Shown piece after piece: positions 33,295 through 41,425 of a DNA stretch of 64,000 bases. Made by a program: the position numbers and the translations under genes. Below the pieces are notes generated by a model. The model was not told where the DNA came from and ran no database searches. It saw only the letters and a list, made by a program, of their open reading frames with translations. This DNA comes from Luteococcus sp038433135. Lineage in GTDB: Bacteria; Actinomycetota; Actinomycetes; Propionibacteriales; Propionibacteriaceae. The stretch is taken from the NCBI RefSeq assembly GCF_038433135.1, contig NZ_JBCDMV010000026.1:1-64000 (forward strand). Reading direction: 5' to 3'. Positions within the stretch are counted from its first letter, which is position 1; every line of letters begins with the position of its first letter.

Positions 33295-34527
33295 ATGACG
33301 ACGAAGCGGACAACCTCATCACCCATAAGCGATGGGGGAAACGCCAGTGACTTGCGTTCCCCCCAAGCGGAATGGTCCAAGCGCCGCGGGCGCTCCAAAC
33401 GGGGCTTTGGACGTTTGGACAAGCTTCCCTCTGGGAAGTGGCGTGCTCGGTATCTGGGGCCAGATGGTCAGGTGCACTCGGCAGATCACACCTTCGTGGC
33501 CAAGATCGACGCCGAAGGTTGGCTCGTCGACGTTGAGCGGTCGATCAGCCGGGGTGAGTGGCAGCCTCCGGTGGCTCCCCAGCCCGAGCTGGTGAAGGAG
33601 GAGGCTCCGGTCGAGGTCGTGTTCCGAGACCTGGCCCGTGACGAGGTGGCCCGACGTGATCTGACACCGAGGACGAGGGTCCTGTACGAGAGTCTGTTGG
33701 ATCGGCTGATCCTTCCCGAGTTTGGGGATCAGGCGGTGGCGTCGATCACGCCGAAGCAGGTCCGTGCGTGGTTCGACCGGATGGGGCCGGAGCGGGCGAC
33801 GCAACGAAGCCACGCGTACGCGCTGCTCAAGTCCTTGCTCGCGGTGTGTGTGGACGAGGAGTTGATTGTCGCCAATCCCTGCCGCATCCGTTCGGCGGGC
33901 CGGCGCAAGACCACCAGGGCGATGCAGCCGGCGACGGTGGCCGAGCTCAACCGTGTGGCCGATCGGTTGCCACCGGGCCAGGCGCTTCCCGTGCTGTTGG
34001 CCGCGTGGTGTGGGCTTCGTTCTGGGGAGGTGCGGGCGCTTCGGGTTGGGGACGTCGACACCGTGACCGGGTGGATCCACGTTCGTCAGGGCGTGACGCG
34101 GATCAAGGGCCAGGTGATCGTGGGTCCGCCCAAGACGCCTGCGGCGATCCGGGATGTCGGAATTCCGCCGCATCTGCTGCCGGCGCTTCGTGAGTGGCGT
34201 GCAGGTCTGGGGGAGCGGAGGGCGCGCTCTGCGTACTTCTTCCCTGGTCGCGGTGAGCTGCCGATGAGTGAGAAGGCGCTGCGGTATGCCTTCGATCAGG
34301 CACGCGATGTGATGGACCGGCACGATCTCACGTTCCATGACCTGCGTCACACTGCTGCCACCATGGCCGCGCAGAATGGCGCCACGACCGCCGAGTTGAT
34401 GGCGCGCATGGGGCACACGACGGCCCAGATGGCGATGCGCTACCAGCACGCCAGTCGGCAGCGCGAACAACTCCTGGCAGAGCGGCTGGCCGAGCTGGCC
34501 CGCGGTGGCGAGGGGGCAGGCGAGTAG
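33295..34527 (+). CDS. int: Tyrosine-type site-specific integrase
   Basis: A 410-residue phage-type recombinase that integrates and, with an excisionase, excises the element. Order of parts: an N-terminal arm-binding AP2-like region (about 40-75), a SAM-like core-binding domain (about 110-190) and the catalytic domain with Arg about 242 (CGLRSGE), HxxR about 347-350 (FHDLRH), the conserved MGHTTAQM near 373 and the nucleophile Tyr near 383 (MRYQHAS). It sits directly beside tRNA-Pro and its stop is followed without a gap by the excisionase gene. Confidence 0.95.
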   Translation: MTTKRTTSSPISDGGNASDLRSPQAEWSKRRGRSKRGFGRLDKLPSGKWRARYLGPDGQVHSADHTFVAKIDAEGWLVDVERSISRGEWQPPVAPQPELVKEEAPVEVVFRDLARDEVARRDLTPRTRVLYESLLDRLILPEFGDQAVASITPKQVRAWFDRMGPERATQRSHAYALLKSLLAVCVDEELIVANPCRIRSAGRRKTTRAMQPATVAELNRVADRLPPGQALPVLLAAWCGLRSGEVRALRVGDVDTVTGWIHVRQGVTRIKGQVIVGPPKTPAAIRDVGIPPHLLPALREWRAGLGERRARSAYFFPGRGELPMSEKALRYAFDQARDVMDRHDLTFHDLRHTAATMAAQNGATTAELMARMGHTTAQMAMRYQHASRQREQLLAERLAELARGGEGAGE

Positions 34528-34752
34528 GTGTCGATCACGAGAGAGCGCGTGGCGGCTTGGGCGGGCATGGAGCATCCACGGCGAGAGATTGAGGTCGAGA
34601 CTGTGCAGTCGGCTGCGCGGCGACTCGGGGTGTGTCCCAAGACGGTGCGTCGGATGATCTCCGACGGGAGACTTCCGGCGTACCGTCTTGGCCCACGGAT
34701 GCTCCGCCTGGACCCGGCGGACGTCGACCGTCTGCTGCAACGGGCTTCCTGA
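34528..34752 (+). CDS. Excisionase-type helix-turn-helix protein
   Basis: A 74-residue DNA-binding protein with a MerR-like/HTH_17 winged helix (about 24-70): VQSAARRLGVCPKTVRRMI, then DGRLPAYRLGPRMLRL and DPADVDRLL. This is the usual excisionase form next to tyrosine integrases. The GTG at 34528 directly follows the integrase stop, so the pair is one unit. It should bend attachment-site DNA for excision. Confidence 0.85.
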   Translation: MSITRERVAAWAGMEHPRREIEVETVQSAARRLGVCPKTVRRMISDGRLPAYRLGPRMLRLDPADVDRLLQRAS

Positions 34753-35018
34753 CCAAACGCACCGATTGCCTGTCGGATCTGCGCCACCTGTCGTCGCACG
34801 TCCGCAGTGTCGAAGCTGACCGTTGAAGGAGTCCGTTGTTGGGTATTCCACCCGCCATGTCCAGATGCGTGTCCCGCGCGTGAGCATTCTCAACTGCCGA
34901 TGAGCGGGCCTTCGGAACGGCCCGATCACGCCGAACGATGCATCGAATTGGGAAGCGCGCAGTGTTGAGCTCCGCTACTGTGAAGGCGTCCAGACCCACG
35001 ACAGGAAAGGAGGTCGCG

Positions 35019-35072
35019 ATGAACGTCACCGTCCCGGCCTCAGCAGGAGGCCGGATTCTCGTTCGCGGCTGA
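35019..35072 (+). CDS. 17-codon ORF upstream of the GNAT gene
   Basis: ATG at 35019 opens a 17-residue frame (MNVTVPASAGGRILVRG) that ends 20 nt before the acetyltransferase start. Its ribosome-binding site, GAAAGGAGG, is the strongest in the neighbourhood, much better than that of the downstream gene. It may be a leader peptide that couples or attenuates expression of the GNAT gene, or a small functional peptide. No family is recognised. Confidence 0.45.
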   Translation: MNVTVPASAGGRILVRG

Positions 35073-35091
35073 GCCGCAGCAAGGAATCCTC

Positions 35092-36024
35092 ATGACCTCG
35101 CAGTACCTCGTCCAAGCCACCACAGCCCAGGACGCCATCGACCTCATGCTGTCAGCGCCACTGGCGTTCGACAGCCCCACCAACCACCGCCTCCGCGACA
35201 GAACCCTCCTGGAGCGCGCCTTCGCCTCCGGACGGCGACGACCCGCTTGGGTCTGGGCAGCCCGCGACGAGCACCGCGTCCTCGCGACCGTTGCCGGCCT
35301 GGGCATCGGCGATGCCGTGGTCCTCGATCATTGGGGAGGCGCTCCCACCCACGGCCTTGACCTTGCCCTGCACGCTGCCACCCAGGCACTGCGCACGGTC
35401 CCCGGCTCGGAAGCGTGTCTTCACCTGCCAGCCACCGCCTCCACCGCCGACCCCACCGCGAAGCCTTGGCTGGACGCGCTCTCCCGCCACGGATGGAAGT
35501 TGCTGGTGCAGCGCCACCACTACGAGACGCCCGCCGTAGATGCCCTTGGCCAAGAGCACATCTCGCAGCTGAGGCTGGAGCAGCTCACCGGCCCTGACGA
35601 TCCGCGCCTACGGCCTCTGTTCCGGGGAATCCTCCGCGACAGCCGCGACGCCCACGACATCCAGCTCGTCGACGAGGTGGGCCTCGACCAGGCGGCGGAT
35701 CGCGCCGTTGACGACCTCCTCGAAGCGGATCCATGGCAGTGCATCCGCCTGGCCTTTGACGGGAATCCCGACCCTGTCGGGATGGTCTCCTGGGTGTCTC
35801 TGCCCGGCGGTCGCGGCTATGTGAACCACGTCGGAGTGTCGGCCGCCGCACGTGGCCACGGTTTCGGACGCGACCTCTTGGCACTGGCCACACGAGAACT
35901 CGTCCGCGAAGGTGCCGCGACCCTGATCGCCGACACCGATGCCAGCAACGTGCCCATGACCGCCGCCTTCACCCGCGTCGGCTGGACCGCAACCGAAACA
36001 CGGCTCGACTTCATCCCAGCCTGA
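35092..36024 (+). CDS. GNAT-family N-acetyltransferase (element cargo)
   Basis: A 310-residue protein. The second half (about 160-305) is a clear GNAT domain: the PVGMVSWVSLPGGRGYVNHVGV strand region, the acetyl-CoA loop VSAAARGHGFGRDLLALA at about 244-261 and a C-terminal DASNVPMTAAFTRVGW. The first half is probably a degenerate second GNAT fold, since tandem forms of about 300 residues are common. The substrate is unknown. It follows the 17-codon ORF by 20 nt and ends convergent to the LacI-type regulator, with a hairpin between them. Confidence 0.82.
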   Translation: MTSQYLVQATTAQDAIDLMLSAPLAFDSPTNHRLRDRTLLERAFASGRRRPAWVWAARDEHRVLATVAGLGIGDAVVLDHWGGAPTHGLDLALHAATQALRTVPGSEACLHLPATASTADPTAKPWLDALSRHGWKLLVQRHHYETPAVDALGQEHISQLRLEQLTGPDDPRLRPLFRGILRDSRDAHDIQLVDEVGLDQAADRAVDDLLEADPWQCIRLAFDGNPDPVGMVSWVSLPGGRGYVNHVGVSAAARGHGFGRDLLALATRELVREGAATLIADTDASNVPMTAAFTRVGWTATETRLDFIPA

Positions 36025-36031
36025 CCTCGTC

Positions 36032-36059
36032 GGGCGGGCGCGGCAACTGCGCCCCGCCC
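36032..36059. terminator. Hairpin between convergent genes
   Basis: GGGCGGGCGC pairs with GCGCCCCGCCC (one bulge) between the GNAT stop and the end of the LacI-family gene. Confidence 0.6.
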
Positions 36060-36093
36060 ATCAGACTCTCATGCCGCGAGGCGATTTCCGTCT

Positions 36094-37113
36094 CTATGAC
36101 GGCATTGTCAGCCGTGAACTGCTCTGGCGAAGGATGAGATGATGGTCGAGCACTACCCGCCGCGGTTGAAGGCTGGGGTCGAGTAGGAGTTGGGCTGCGC
36201 GGGTGCCTTGTTCTCGGGCATGTGCGTCTATGGTGGTCAGTCCGTGTTCTTCGGCATCGTCGGTCCCGTCGAACCCGGTGACTGCGAGATCCCTGCCGGC
36301 GATCAGTCCGCGCGTATGGAGCGCGTCGAGGGCTCCCAGGGCCAGGGAGTCCCCGGCGCAGGCGATGGCGCTCAGGTGGGGGTAGCGATCGAGCGCAGCG
36401 GAGACTGCTTCAGCGCCGGATGTGCGGGTCCAGTGGGTGGCTTGGGCGATCACGAGGCTGGTTGTGTTGAGGCCTGTGGCCAGGCCGGTCAATCGTTGCC
36501 AGGGCTCGTCGGGCTTTTGGCCCGCGATGTAGTCGTTCCAGGTGGTGATGCTGGGCTTAGGCGTGGTGTGCGCCACGGGTCCGGTGAGGATGCACACCTG
36601 GTCGTGTCCCATGTCGTGCAGGTTTTGGCCCATCTCCTGGCCGGCAGCGTGCTCATCGATCGTGACGTAACAGGGGCCTTGGGGCCCTCCTGCCACGACG
36701 GGCAGGCCCTGGGAGCGGACCATCCGCATGATGGGGTGGGTTGCCCAGGTGACGGCGATGCCGTCCACCAGCGTGTTCCTCAGGGCCTGGGCGGCGGATT
36801 GCATGTCGGGGGCCACGGCCATCAGCACGAGGCTCGCGCCCACCGGCTGCAGGGCGTCGGAGAACCCCGCGAGCCACTGCATCTTGAAGGGGTCGTCGAA
36901 GGCGGAGCTGAGCGTATCCATGAACACGACTCCATAGGCGTTCGCGTGCCCTTGCTTCAGGACGCGGCCTGCCACGTGGGGGCCGTAGTAGCCCATCTTC
37001 GCGGCGCGCGTGAGGATCCGGTCGCGCAACTCGGGCGAGAGTTGGTCGGGGCGACTGAAGGCGTTGCTGACCGTCGTCGTCGAGACGCCCATCACCTCAG
37101 CCACGTCGCTCAT
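36094..37113 (-). CDS. LacI-family transcriptional regulator
   Basis: A 339-residue regulator. The N-terminal HTH (MSDVAEVMGVSTTTVSNAFSR, then a hinge helix near 50) is followed by a periplasmic-binding-protein-like effector domain (about 58-335). It is divergent from the cytidine deaminase-ASCH gene, 107 bp away, and a LacI-type dyad lies in the gap at 37154-37169. It most likely represses that gene and itself. The effector may be a nucleoside or related compound. That last point is inference from context. Confidence 0.9.
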   Translation of the reverse strand: MSDVAEVMGVSTTTVSNAFSRPDQLSPELRDRILTRAAKMGYYGPHVAGRVLKQGHANAYGVVFMDTLSSAFDDPFKMQWLAGFSDALQPVGASLVLMAVAPDMQSAAQALRNTLVDGIAVTWATHPIMRMVRSQGLPVVAGGPQGPCYVTIDEHAAGQEMGQNLHDMGHDQVCILTGPVAHTTPKPSITTWNDYIAGQKPDEPWQRLTGLATGLNTTSLVIAQATHWTRTSGAEAVSAALDRYPHLSAIACAGDSLALGALDALHTRGLIAGRDLAVTGFDGTDDAEEHGLTTIDAHAREQGTRAAQLLLDPSLQPRRVVLDHHLILRQSSSRLTMPS

Positions 37114-37153
37114 CGCACCACCACACCCACCTGCTCTTCTCTAGCCCGCGCAC

Positions 37154-37169
37154 TCTTGAGCGATCAAGA
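37154..37169. promoter_or_regulatory. LacI-type operator candidate
   Basis: TCTTGA-GCGA-TCAAGA, a 16-bp dyad with perfect 6-bp arms and the central CpG typical of LacI-family operators. It lies between the divergent regulator and the deaminase-ASCH gene. Confidence 0.6.
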
Positions 37170-37220
37170 ACATAGTGGACCAGCGACGGTCAGCGCCGTC
37201 CAGAAAGGAACACGAGTCAC

Positions 37221-37907
37221 ATGACCACCACGAACTGGGCCAACGACGACGCCGTCATCGCCGCCGCAACCCGCCTCGCCGCCGCTCTCGGCGACGACCC
37301 CAACCACACCGTCGCCGCAGCCGCCATGGACCTGTCCGGCACCATCCACGCCGCCGTGAACAACCACCACTTCACCGGCGGTCCCTGCGCAGAACTGGTC
37401 GTTCTCGTTCTCGGCCTCGCCGCCGCAGCCCACGCCGGCCCACTCGCCACGATGGTCGCCGTCGGCGACGGCGGACGAGGAGTCATCGCCCCCTGCGGTC
37501 GATGCCGACAGATCATCCTCGACCAGCACCCCGACTGCTGCATCCTGGTCCCCAGCAACGACACCGTCGTCTCCGTGCCCGTAGCCCAGCTCCTGCCCTA
37601 CACCTACCGCTTCCCGGACAGCACCGCAGAACGCTTCGTTAGGTTTAACGCCCGCTACTACGACGACGTCGCCAGCGGGCGCAAGACGCAAACCGTCCGC
37701 TTTCTCGACCCCGTGCCCTTCGGACCGACCACCTTCGTCTTCGAGGACGGCGAACACCACGGGTTCAAGACCATGCCCGGAACCATCGACAGCGTCACGC
37801 CGATCAACCTCACCGACCTCGACCCCGACTACCAAGCAGGCCTGCGAAGCCACTACCCCCACATGCCTCACGACGCCCAACTCAACGACGTGCGCTTCCA
37901 CATCTGA
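37221..37907 (+). CDS. Cytidine deaminase-ASCH domain fusion
   Basis: A 228-residue two-domain protein. Residues of about 8-125 form a cytidine deaminase-type zinc domain: Cys56-Ala57-Glu58 (GGPCAELV) and Pro91-Cys92-Gly-Arg-Cys95 (APCGRCRQ). This is the C-A-E plus PCxxC set of the CDA and blasticidin-S deaminase group. Residues of about 138-228 match an ASCH domain: RFNARYYDDVASGRKTQTVR, a VFEDG strand, PGTIDSV, and HYP followed by VRF. In YqfB, an ASCH enzyme reported to hydrolyse N4-acetylcytidine, catalytic Lys and Thr lie in a GRKTxT motif; both are present here (Lys155, Thr158), with Asp203 where YqfB has Glu. It could remove an N4-acyl group and then deaminate the base. That is inference. 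Confidence 0.8.
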   Translation: MTTTNWANDDAVIAAATRLAAALGDDPNHTVAAAAMDLSGTIHAAVNNHHFTGGPCAELVVLVLGLAAAAHAGPLATMVAVGDGGRGVIAPCGRCRQIILDQHPDCCILVPSNDTVVSVPVAQLLPYTYRFPDSTAERFVRFNARYYDDVASGRKTQTVRFLDPVPFGPTTFVFEDGEHHGFKTMPGTIDSVTPINLTDLDPDYQAGLRSHYPHMPHDAQLNDVRFHI

Positions 37908-38482
37908 GCCACCAACAACCCACTCATCTGCCGCGAGGACTACCCCGAGAGCACACCCTGAGTGCATGGTCGATGAAGGCATCAATCATGGAGCGCCAGA
38001 CCCGAGGCCACGTCGGGGTTCAAACGAGCTACCTCAGCTTCGGCACGTCGCGCAGCAATAACTTGGGCTACTCGGTCAGGTGCATTCACCGCGTCTTGGG
38101 ACCTGTCCTCTCTTGGCAGTGGAGCGTCGTTGTGCCCGCTCGGCGGGGCTCCTGTGCCAAGAAGCCGAGAGTGCGAGATGTTCCGCGCAAACCCGCGGAT
38201 TGCGTGTCGACGGCACAAGAAATTTCGAAAACCTTTCGAGGAGCTCCGGCTTTGCTGGATGCCCTATGCCGTAAGGATTCGCGACCGAGACGAGCAGCCG
38301 CTGGCCGGTTGTCAGTCGCCCAGAGGTTCCGCCACTACTAGCGGTAAGACCATGAACTGTCGCAGTATGGGTCCCACTCGGGGGAGTGATGAATTGCTTG
38401 ATGCCCCCAGTGTCGGGTCGGTGAGCACCACGACATCCGGCTCGGCTTGTGGCAATGACGCTGCAGACGAGAGGGGGCCCTC
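37908..38482. other. 575-bp gap without a recognisable gene
   Basis: Base composition is lower in GC than the flanking genes. It includes a spaced 8-bp inverted repeat (TCTTGGCA 38111-38118 with TGCCAAGA 38155-38162). Short frames have no family signature. It separates cargo module 1 from the pilus locus and may hold the pilus promoter or remnants of earlier insertions. Confidence 0.5.
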
Positions 38483-39070
38483 GTGAGGACGAGTGCCAAG
38501 AAGTTGGTTGCAAGCACAGCACTGGCGTTCGCTATGGCCGCGTGCTCAGGGCCGGAGGCACCGGTGACCACAGAGAGGCCGCCTGCACCCACCTCTCCAA
38601 GTGCTGGCGTCAGCTCTACGCCGGTGCATGTGCCTTCTCCCACTTCACCGAGCTCAAGTCCCCCGACCCCAGCGGGGGCGCAGAAGGCCGATGCGGCTTT
38701 TGGTCGATACCTGAAGTTGACCGAGGAACTGGCCGCGGACCCTTCCTCGGACTTGAACCAACTTCAGACCGTAACGCGCGGTGATGCGCTGAGACGTTGG
38801 CAGGTGGACCTGACGGAGTTGAGGACCCAAGGGTTGAAGCAGACAGGGAATAGTTCAGCTCGGCTCACGCATGTAACGCCCGGTAGCGACGCACGATCTT
38901 GGCTCATGACCTACTGCGTGGACGGCACGGGGACGGATCTGGTGGACGCCAAGGGGAAGTCCGTTCGAGGAGAAGGCCCGAGGCGGGTGGAATCGAAGGT
39001 GACCGTCGCCGAGGACGCCGTTACGGGTTCGTGGTTCGTCATCCAGGACAAGGTGGTGGGTACGTGCTGA
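38483..39070 (+). CDS. Putative lipoprotein at the head of the pilus locus
   Basis: A 195-residue exported protein with a lipoprotein signal ending AMAAC (Cys21), a Pro/Ser/Thr linker (about 25-65), and then a globular domain resembling the small nuclear-transport-factor-2-like extracytoplasmic domains found near actinobacterial Tad or conjugation genes. The start is GTG at 38483. The end overlaps the next gene by 7 nt. The function is unknown. Confidence 0.7.
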   Translation: MRTSAKKLVASTALAFAMAACSGPEAPVTTERPPAPTSPSAGVSSTPVHVPSPTSPSSSPPTPAGAQKADAAFGRYLKLTEELAADPSSDLNQLQTVTRGDALRRWQVDLTELRTQGLKQTGNSSARLTHVTPGSDARSWLMTYCVDGTGTDLVDAKGKSVRGEGPRRVESKVTVAEDAVTGSWFVIQDKVVGTC

Positions 39071-39984
39071 GCCGCGTCGGAGGGACGGTGAGTCTGTTGG
39101 CCCTCTTGTGCGGAGCCTCGACGACAGCTGCGGCTGACTCGGGTGTCTCGTGCGGACGGGATCAGGAGTATGTGCGCCTGACTGGCACCTGCAAACTCAC
39201 CTTGTCAGTTCCACAACGGGGAGGCTCTCAGCCGGCTGCCGCGCTCCACAAGAAGGTGGAGGGCAGGGCCGTGCAGGCGGCGTGTGCAAGCCGGTCGGGT
39301 TCCCCGGTCCCGTGCACCAGCAGTGCCGGCTACTGGTCCAACGAGCGGCAGTGCTATGTGAAGCCGGCCACGCCTCCGCCTCCCGCAGGTCATCCGCTCT
39401 GGGAGGGGCACACGGATGGGGCGGTGTACATGTGCACGACCGGCGTTGAGGCTGGCGGTCACGTCTACTCCTTCTGGTCGGCGACGCAGCCAGCTGGTGT
39501 GGCGGCGCCGCCGGATCCTGCGGTGTTGGCGAAGCGGTTGGTGGCGCAGATGAATCTTCGGGCGATCGATGTCGGGATGGCTCCGGAGGATCGTCCTGGT
39601 GTGGTGGGGACGGTGGGGTTGCCGGTGTGGATGTGGGTTGAGAATCCGTCGGCGCAGACCTTCGGCCCGCAGACTCGCAGCTTGAGCGAGCGGGGCGTGA
39701 CGGTTTCGGCCACGGCGAAGGTGAAGCGGGTGGTGTGGCAGATGGGCGACGGCCAGGCTGTCACGTGCACGACGGCGGGGTCGGTGTTCGGGCCTGGGGA
39801 TGGCGGAAAGTCGTCGCCGGATTGCGGCCATACGTATTCGCAGCGGGGGACGTACACGATCCGGGCGACGTCCTTTTGGGCTGTTGATTGGACGGCTTCG
39901 GGCGGGCAGACGGGGAGTATCGCGATGGATTTCACGACGGATCGGGTGCTTGAAGTGGGCGAGGTCCAGGTGATCGGGCGATGA
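39064..39984 (+). CDS. Secreted protein of the Tad-like locus
   Basis: A 306-residue exported protein. The signal peptide (about 1-25) ends near TAAADS. Cysteine-containing segments follow (SCGRDQEY, GTCKLTL, AACASRSG) and then a beta-sandwich-like region with VVWQMGDGQAVTCTTAGS and GHTYSQRGTYTIRATS, a PKD-like pattern. The GTG at 39064 is the first start compatible with the signal peptide. Its stop overlaps the next gene by 4 nt, so it belongs to the pilus operon. It may be a pilus-associated surface protein. Confidence 0.7.
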   Translation: MLSRVGGTVSLLALLCGASTTAAADSGVSCGRDQEYVRLTGTCKLTLSVPQRGGSQPAAALHKKVEGRAVQAACASRSGSPVPCTSSAGYWSNERQCYVKPATPPPPAGHPLWEGHTDGAVYMCTTGVEAGGHVYSFWSATQPAGVAAPPDPAVLAKRLVAQMNLRAIDVGMAPEDRPGVVGTVGLPVWMWVENPSAQTFGPQTRSLSERGVTVSATAKVKRVVWQMGDGQAVTCTTAGSVFGPGDGGKSSPDCGHTYSQRGTYTIRATSFWAVDWTASGGQTGSIAMDFTTDRVLEVGEVQVIGR

Positions 39985-40649
39985 TCGCGGCGCAGACGGC
40001 TGGTGTGGAGGCCCCGCAGGGGGCGGCCAGGGTGGCGCCGGTAGCGGCGGGGGTGCGGATGCGGCGGCGTCCTGCGTTGGTGGCGGTGTCGGTGGCGCTG
40101 GTGGTGCTGGGGGCGTTGTTGTCGGTGTGGGCGTACTCGAGCCTGGGTTCGGCGCAGCCGGTGGTGGGGGTGCGGCAGGACGTGGCGCGGGGGTCGGTGA
40201 TCTCGGCGTCGGACCTGGAGGTGGTCCGGGTGGGGGTTGATCCGGCGTTGGCGACGGTGCCGGCGGACCGGTTGGAGGCCTTGGTGGGTCAGCGTGCTGC
40301 GGTGGATTTGCAGGCGGGGCAGTTGATGGTGCCGACGGGGGTGACGCAGGATGTGGCGCCGCACAAGGGGATGTCGGTGGTGGGCTTGGCATTGGCTCCG
40401 GGCCAGTTGCCGTCGCAGCCGCTGCGGGTGGGCGATCGCGTGCGGGTGGTGTCGACGCCGGGCCAGCAGGGTGACGTGGTGGCTCAGGACGTTCGGGTGT
40501 TCACGGCGTCGGTGGTGCAGGTCGGTGCTGCGGATGTGTCGGGGCGGATCAGTGTGAGTGTGGAGGTGGCGGAGCAGCAGGCGCCGGAGCTGGCGGCTCG
40601 TTCGGCCAGCGGCAAGGTGGCCCTCGTGGTGGATGCGCGGGAGGGCTGA
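39981..40649 (+). CDS. SAF-domain protein (CpaB/RcpC-like)
   Basis: A 222-residue protein with one N-terminal transmembrane helix (about 31-52) and an SAF domain (about 60-125), starting VGVRQDVARGSVISASDLEVV and including the GQRAAVDLQAGQLM segment. Layout and operon position match CpaB/RcpC, the periplasmic-side component of Tad pilus assembly. It overlaps genes on both sides by 1-4 nt. Confidence 0.82.
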   Translation: MIAAQTAGVEAPQGAARVAPVAAGVRMRRRPALVAVSVALVVLGALLSVWAYSSLGSAQPVVGVRQDVARGSVISASDLEVVRVGVDPALATVPADRLEALVGQRAAVDLQAGQLMVPTGVTQDVAPHKGMSVVGLALAPGQLPSQPLRVGDRVRVVSTPGQQGDVVAQDVRVFTASVVQVGAADVSGRISVSVEVAEQQAPELAARSASGKVALVVDAREG

Positions 40650-41425
40650 TGGCTCTGGTGGTGTTGGCCTCGGCTTCGGGTGCTCCGGGCGTGACGACGA
40701 CGGCGTTGGGGTTGGCGATGCGGTGGCCGCGTCCGGTGGTGTTGGTGGATGCCGACCCGGTGGGTGGTTCGCCGGTGTTGGCGGGGTTGTTCCAGGGTGC
40801 GGTGGCGCATCCGGATGCGATGGTGCAGCTGGTGCTGGCGCAGCGTGAGGGCCGGCTGGGTGAGGCGTTGCCGACGTCGCTGCTGGTGCTGGAGGGCACG
40901 AATGCGTCGGTGTTGGTGGGGCCCAGGTCGCATGTGCAGGCGGGCAGTCTGCGGGAGTTGTGGCGTCCGTTGGCTGTGGAGCTTCGAGCGCTCGAGGCGT
41001 CGGGGCAGGACGTGATCATCGACGCGGGACGGTTGGGGATGGCCCATTCAGCGACGGCGTTGGTGGAGTCGGCTGATCTGGCGCTGTTGGTCTGTGGCAG
41101 TGGGCTGCCGGAGTTGTCGGCTGCCCGGCAGTGGGGGCTGGCCTGGGCGGAGGCGGCTGCTGCGGGCACGGGTGCCGGGACGGTGGGCTGCGTGGTGGTG
41201 GGCCCGGGCCGTCCCTACGGATTGCGGGAGGTGGCCAAGGCGGTGGGGCTGCCCGGCTTCGGGAGCGTGTGTTGGGATCCGCGGGCGGCGGGCAGTGTGA
41301 GTCGTGGGGAGAAGGTCTCGGGCAGGGCGTTGGGTCGGTGGCATCGCTCGCTCGACGCGCTGGGAACGGCGATCCGTTCGGCGGCGAGCGCGCAGGATCC
41401 GTCGACGGTGCTGGAGGAGGCGTGA
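40649..41425 (+). CDS. CpaE/ParA-like protein with degenerate P-loop
   Basis: A 258-residue MinD/ParA-superfamily protein, probably the CpaE/TadZ localisation factor of the pilus machine. The P-loop position reads SGAPGVTTTALGLA instead of GGxGKTT: the conserved lysine is Val. The switch region VVLVDADPVGG and the later QDVIIDAGRLG are retained. ATP binding may be weak or absent, as reported for some TadZ proteins. It overlaps the cpaB-like stop and the cpaF-like start by single bases. Confidence 0.75.
   Translation: MALVVLASASGAPGVTTTALGLAMRWPRPVVLVDADPVGGSPVLAGLFQGAVAHPDAMVQLVLAQREGRLGEALPTSLLVLEGTNASVLVGPRSHVQAGSLRELWRPLAVELRALEASGQDVIIDAGRLGMAHSATALVESADLALLVCGSGLPELSAARQWGLAWAEAAAAGTGAGTVGCVVVGPGRPYGLREVAKAVGLPGFGSVCWDPRAAGSVSRGEKVSGRALGRWHRSLDALGTAIRSAASAQDPSTVLEEA

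Noticed and set aside
34535..34929. Minus-strand extension of frames over the excisionase and the gap to its right
   Set aside because: Overlaps the well-supported excisionase gene and has no recognisable domain.
35092..37907. GNAT and deaminase-ASCH genes as one operon
   Set aside because: They are separated by the oppositely oriented LacI-family gene and a hairpin, so they are not cotranscribed. A functional link remains only a hypothesis.
39205..40392. A 395-codon Pro/Ala/Arg-rich minus-strand frame
   Set aside because: Low-complexity antisense product of GC-rich coding sequence on the plus strand. The SAF and secreted proteins are the real genes.
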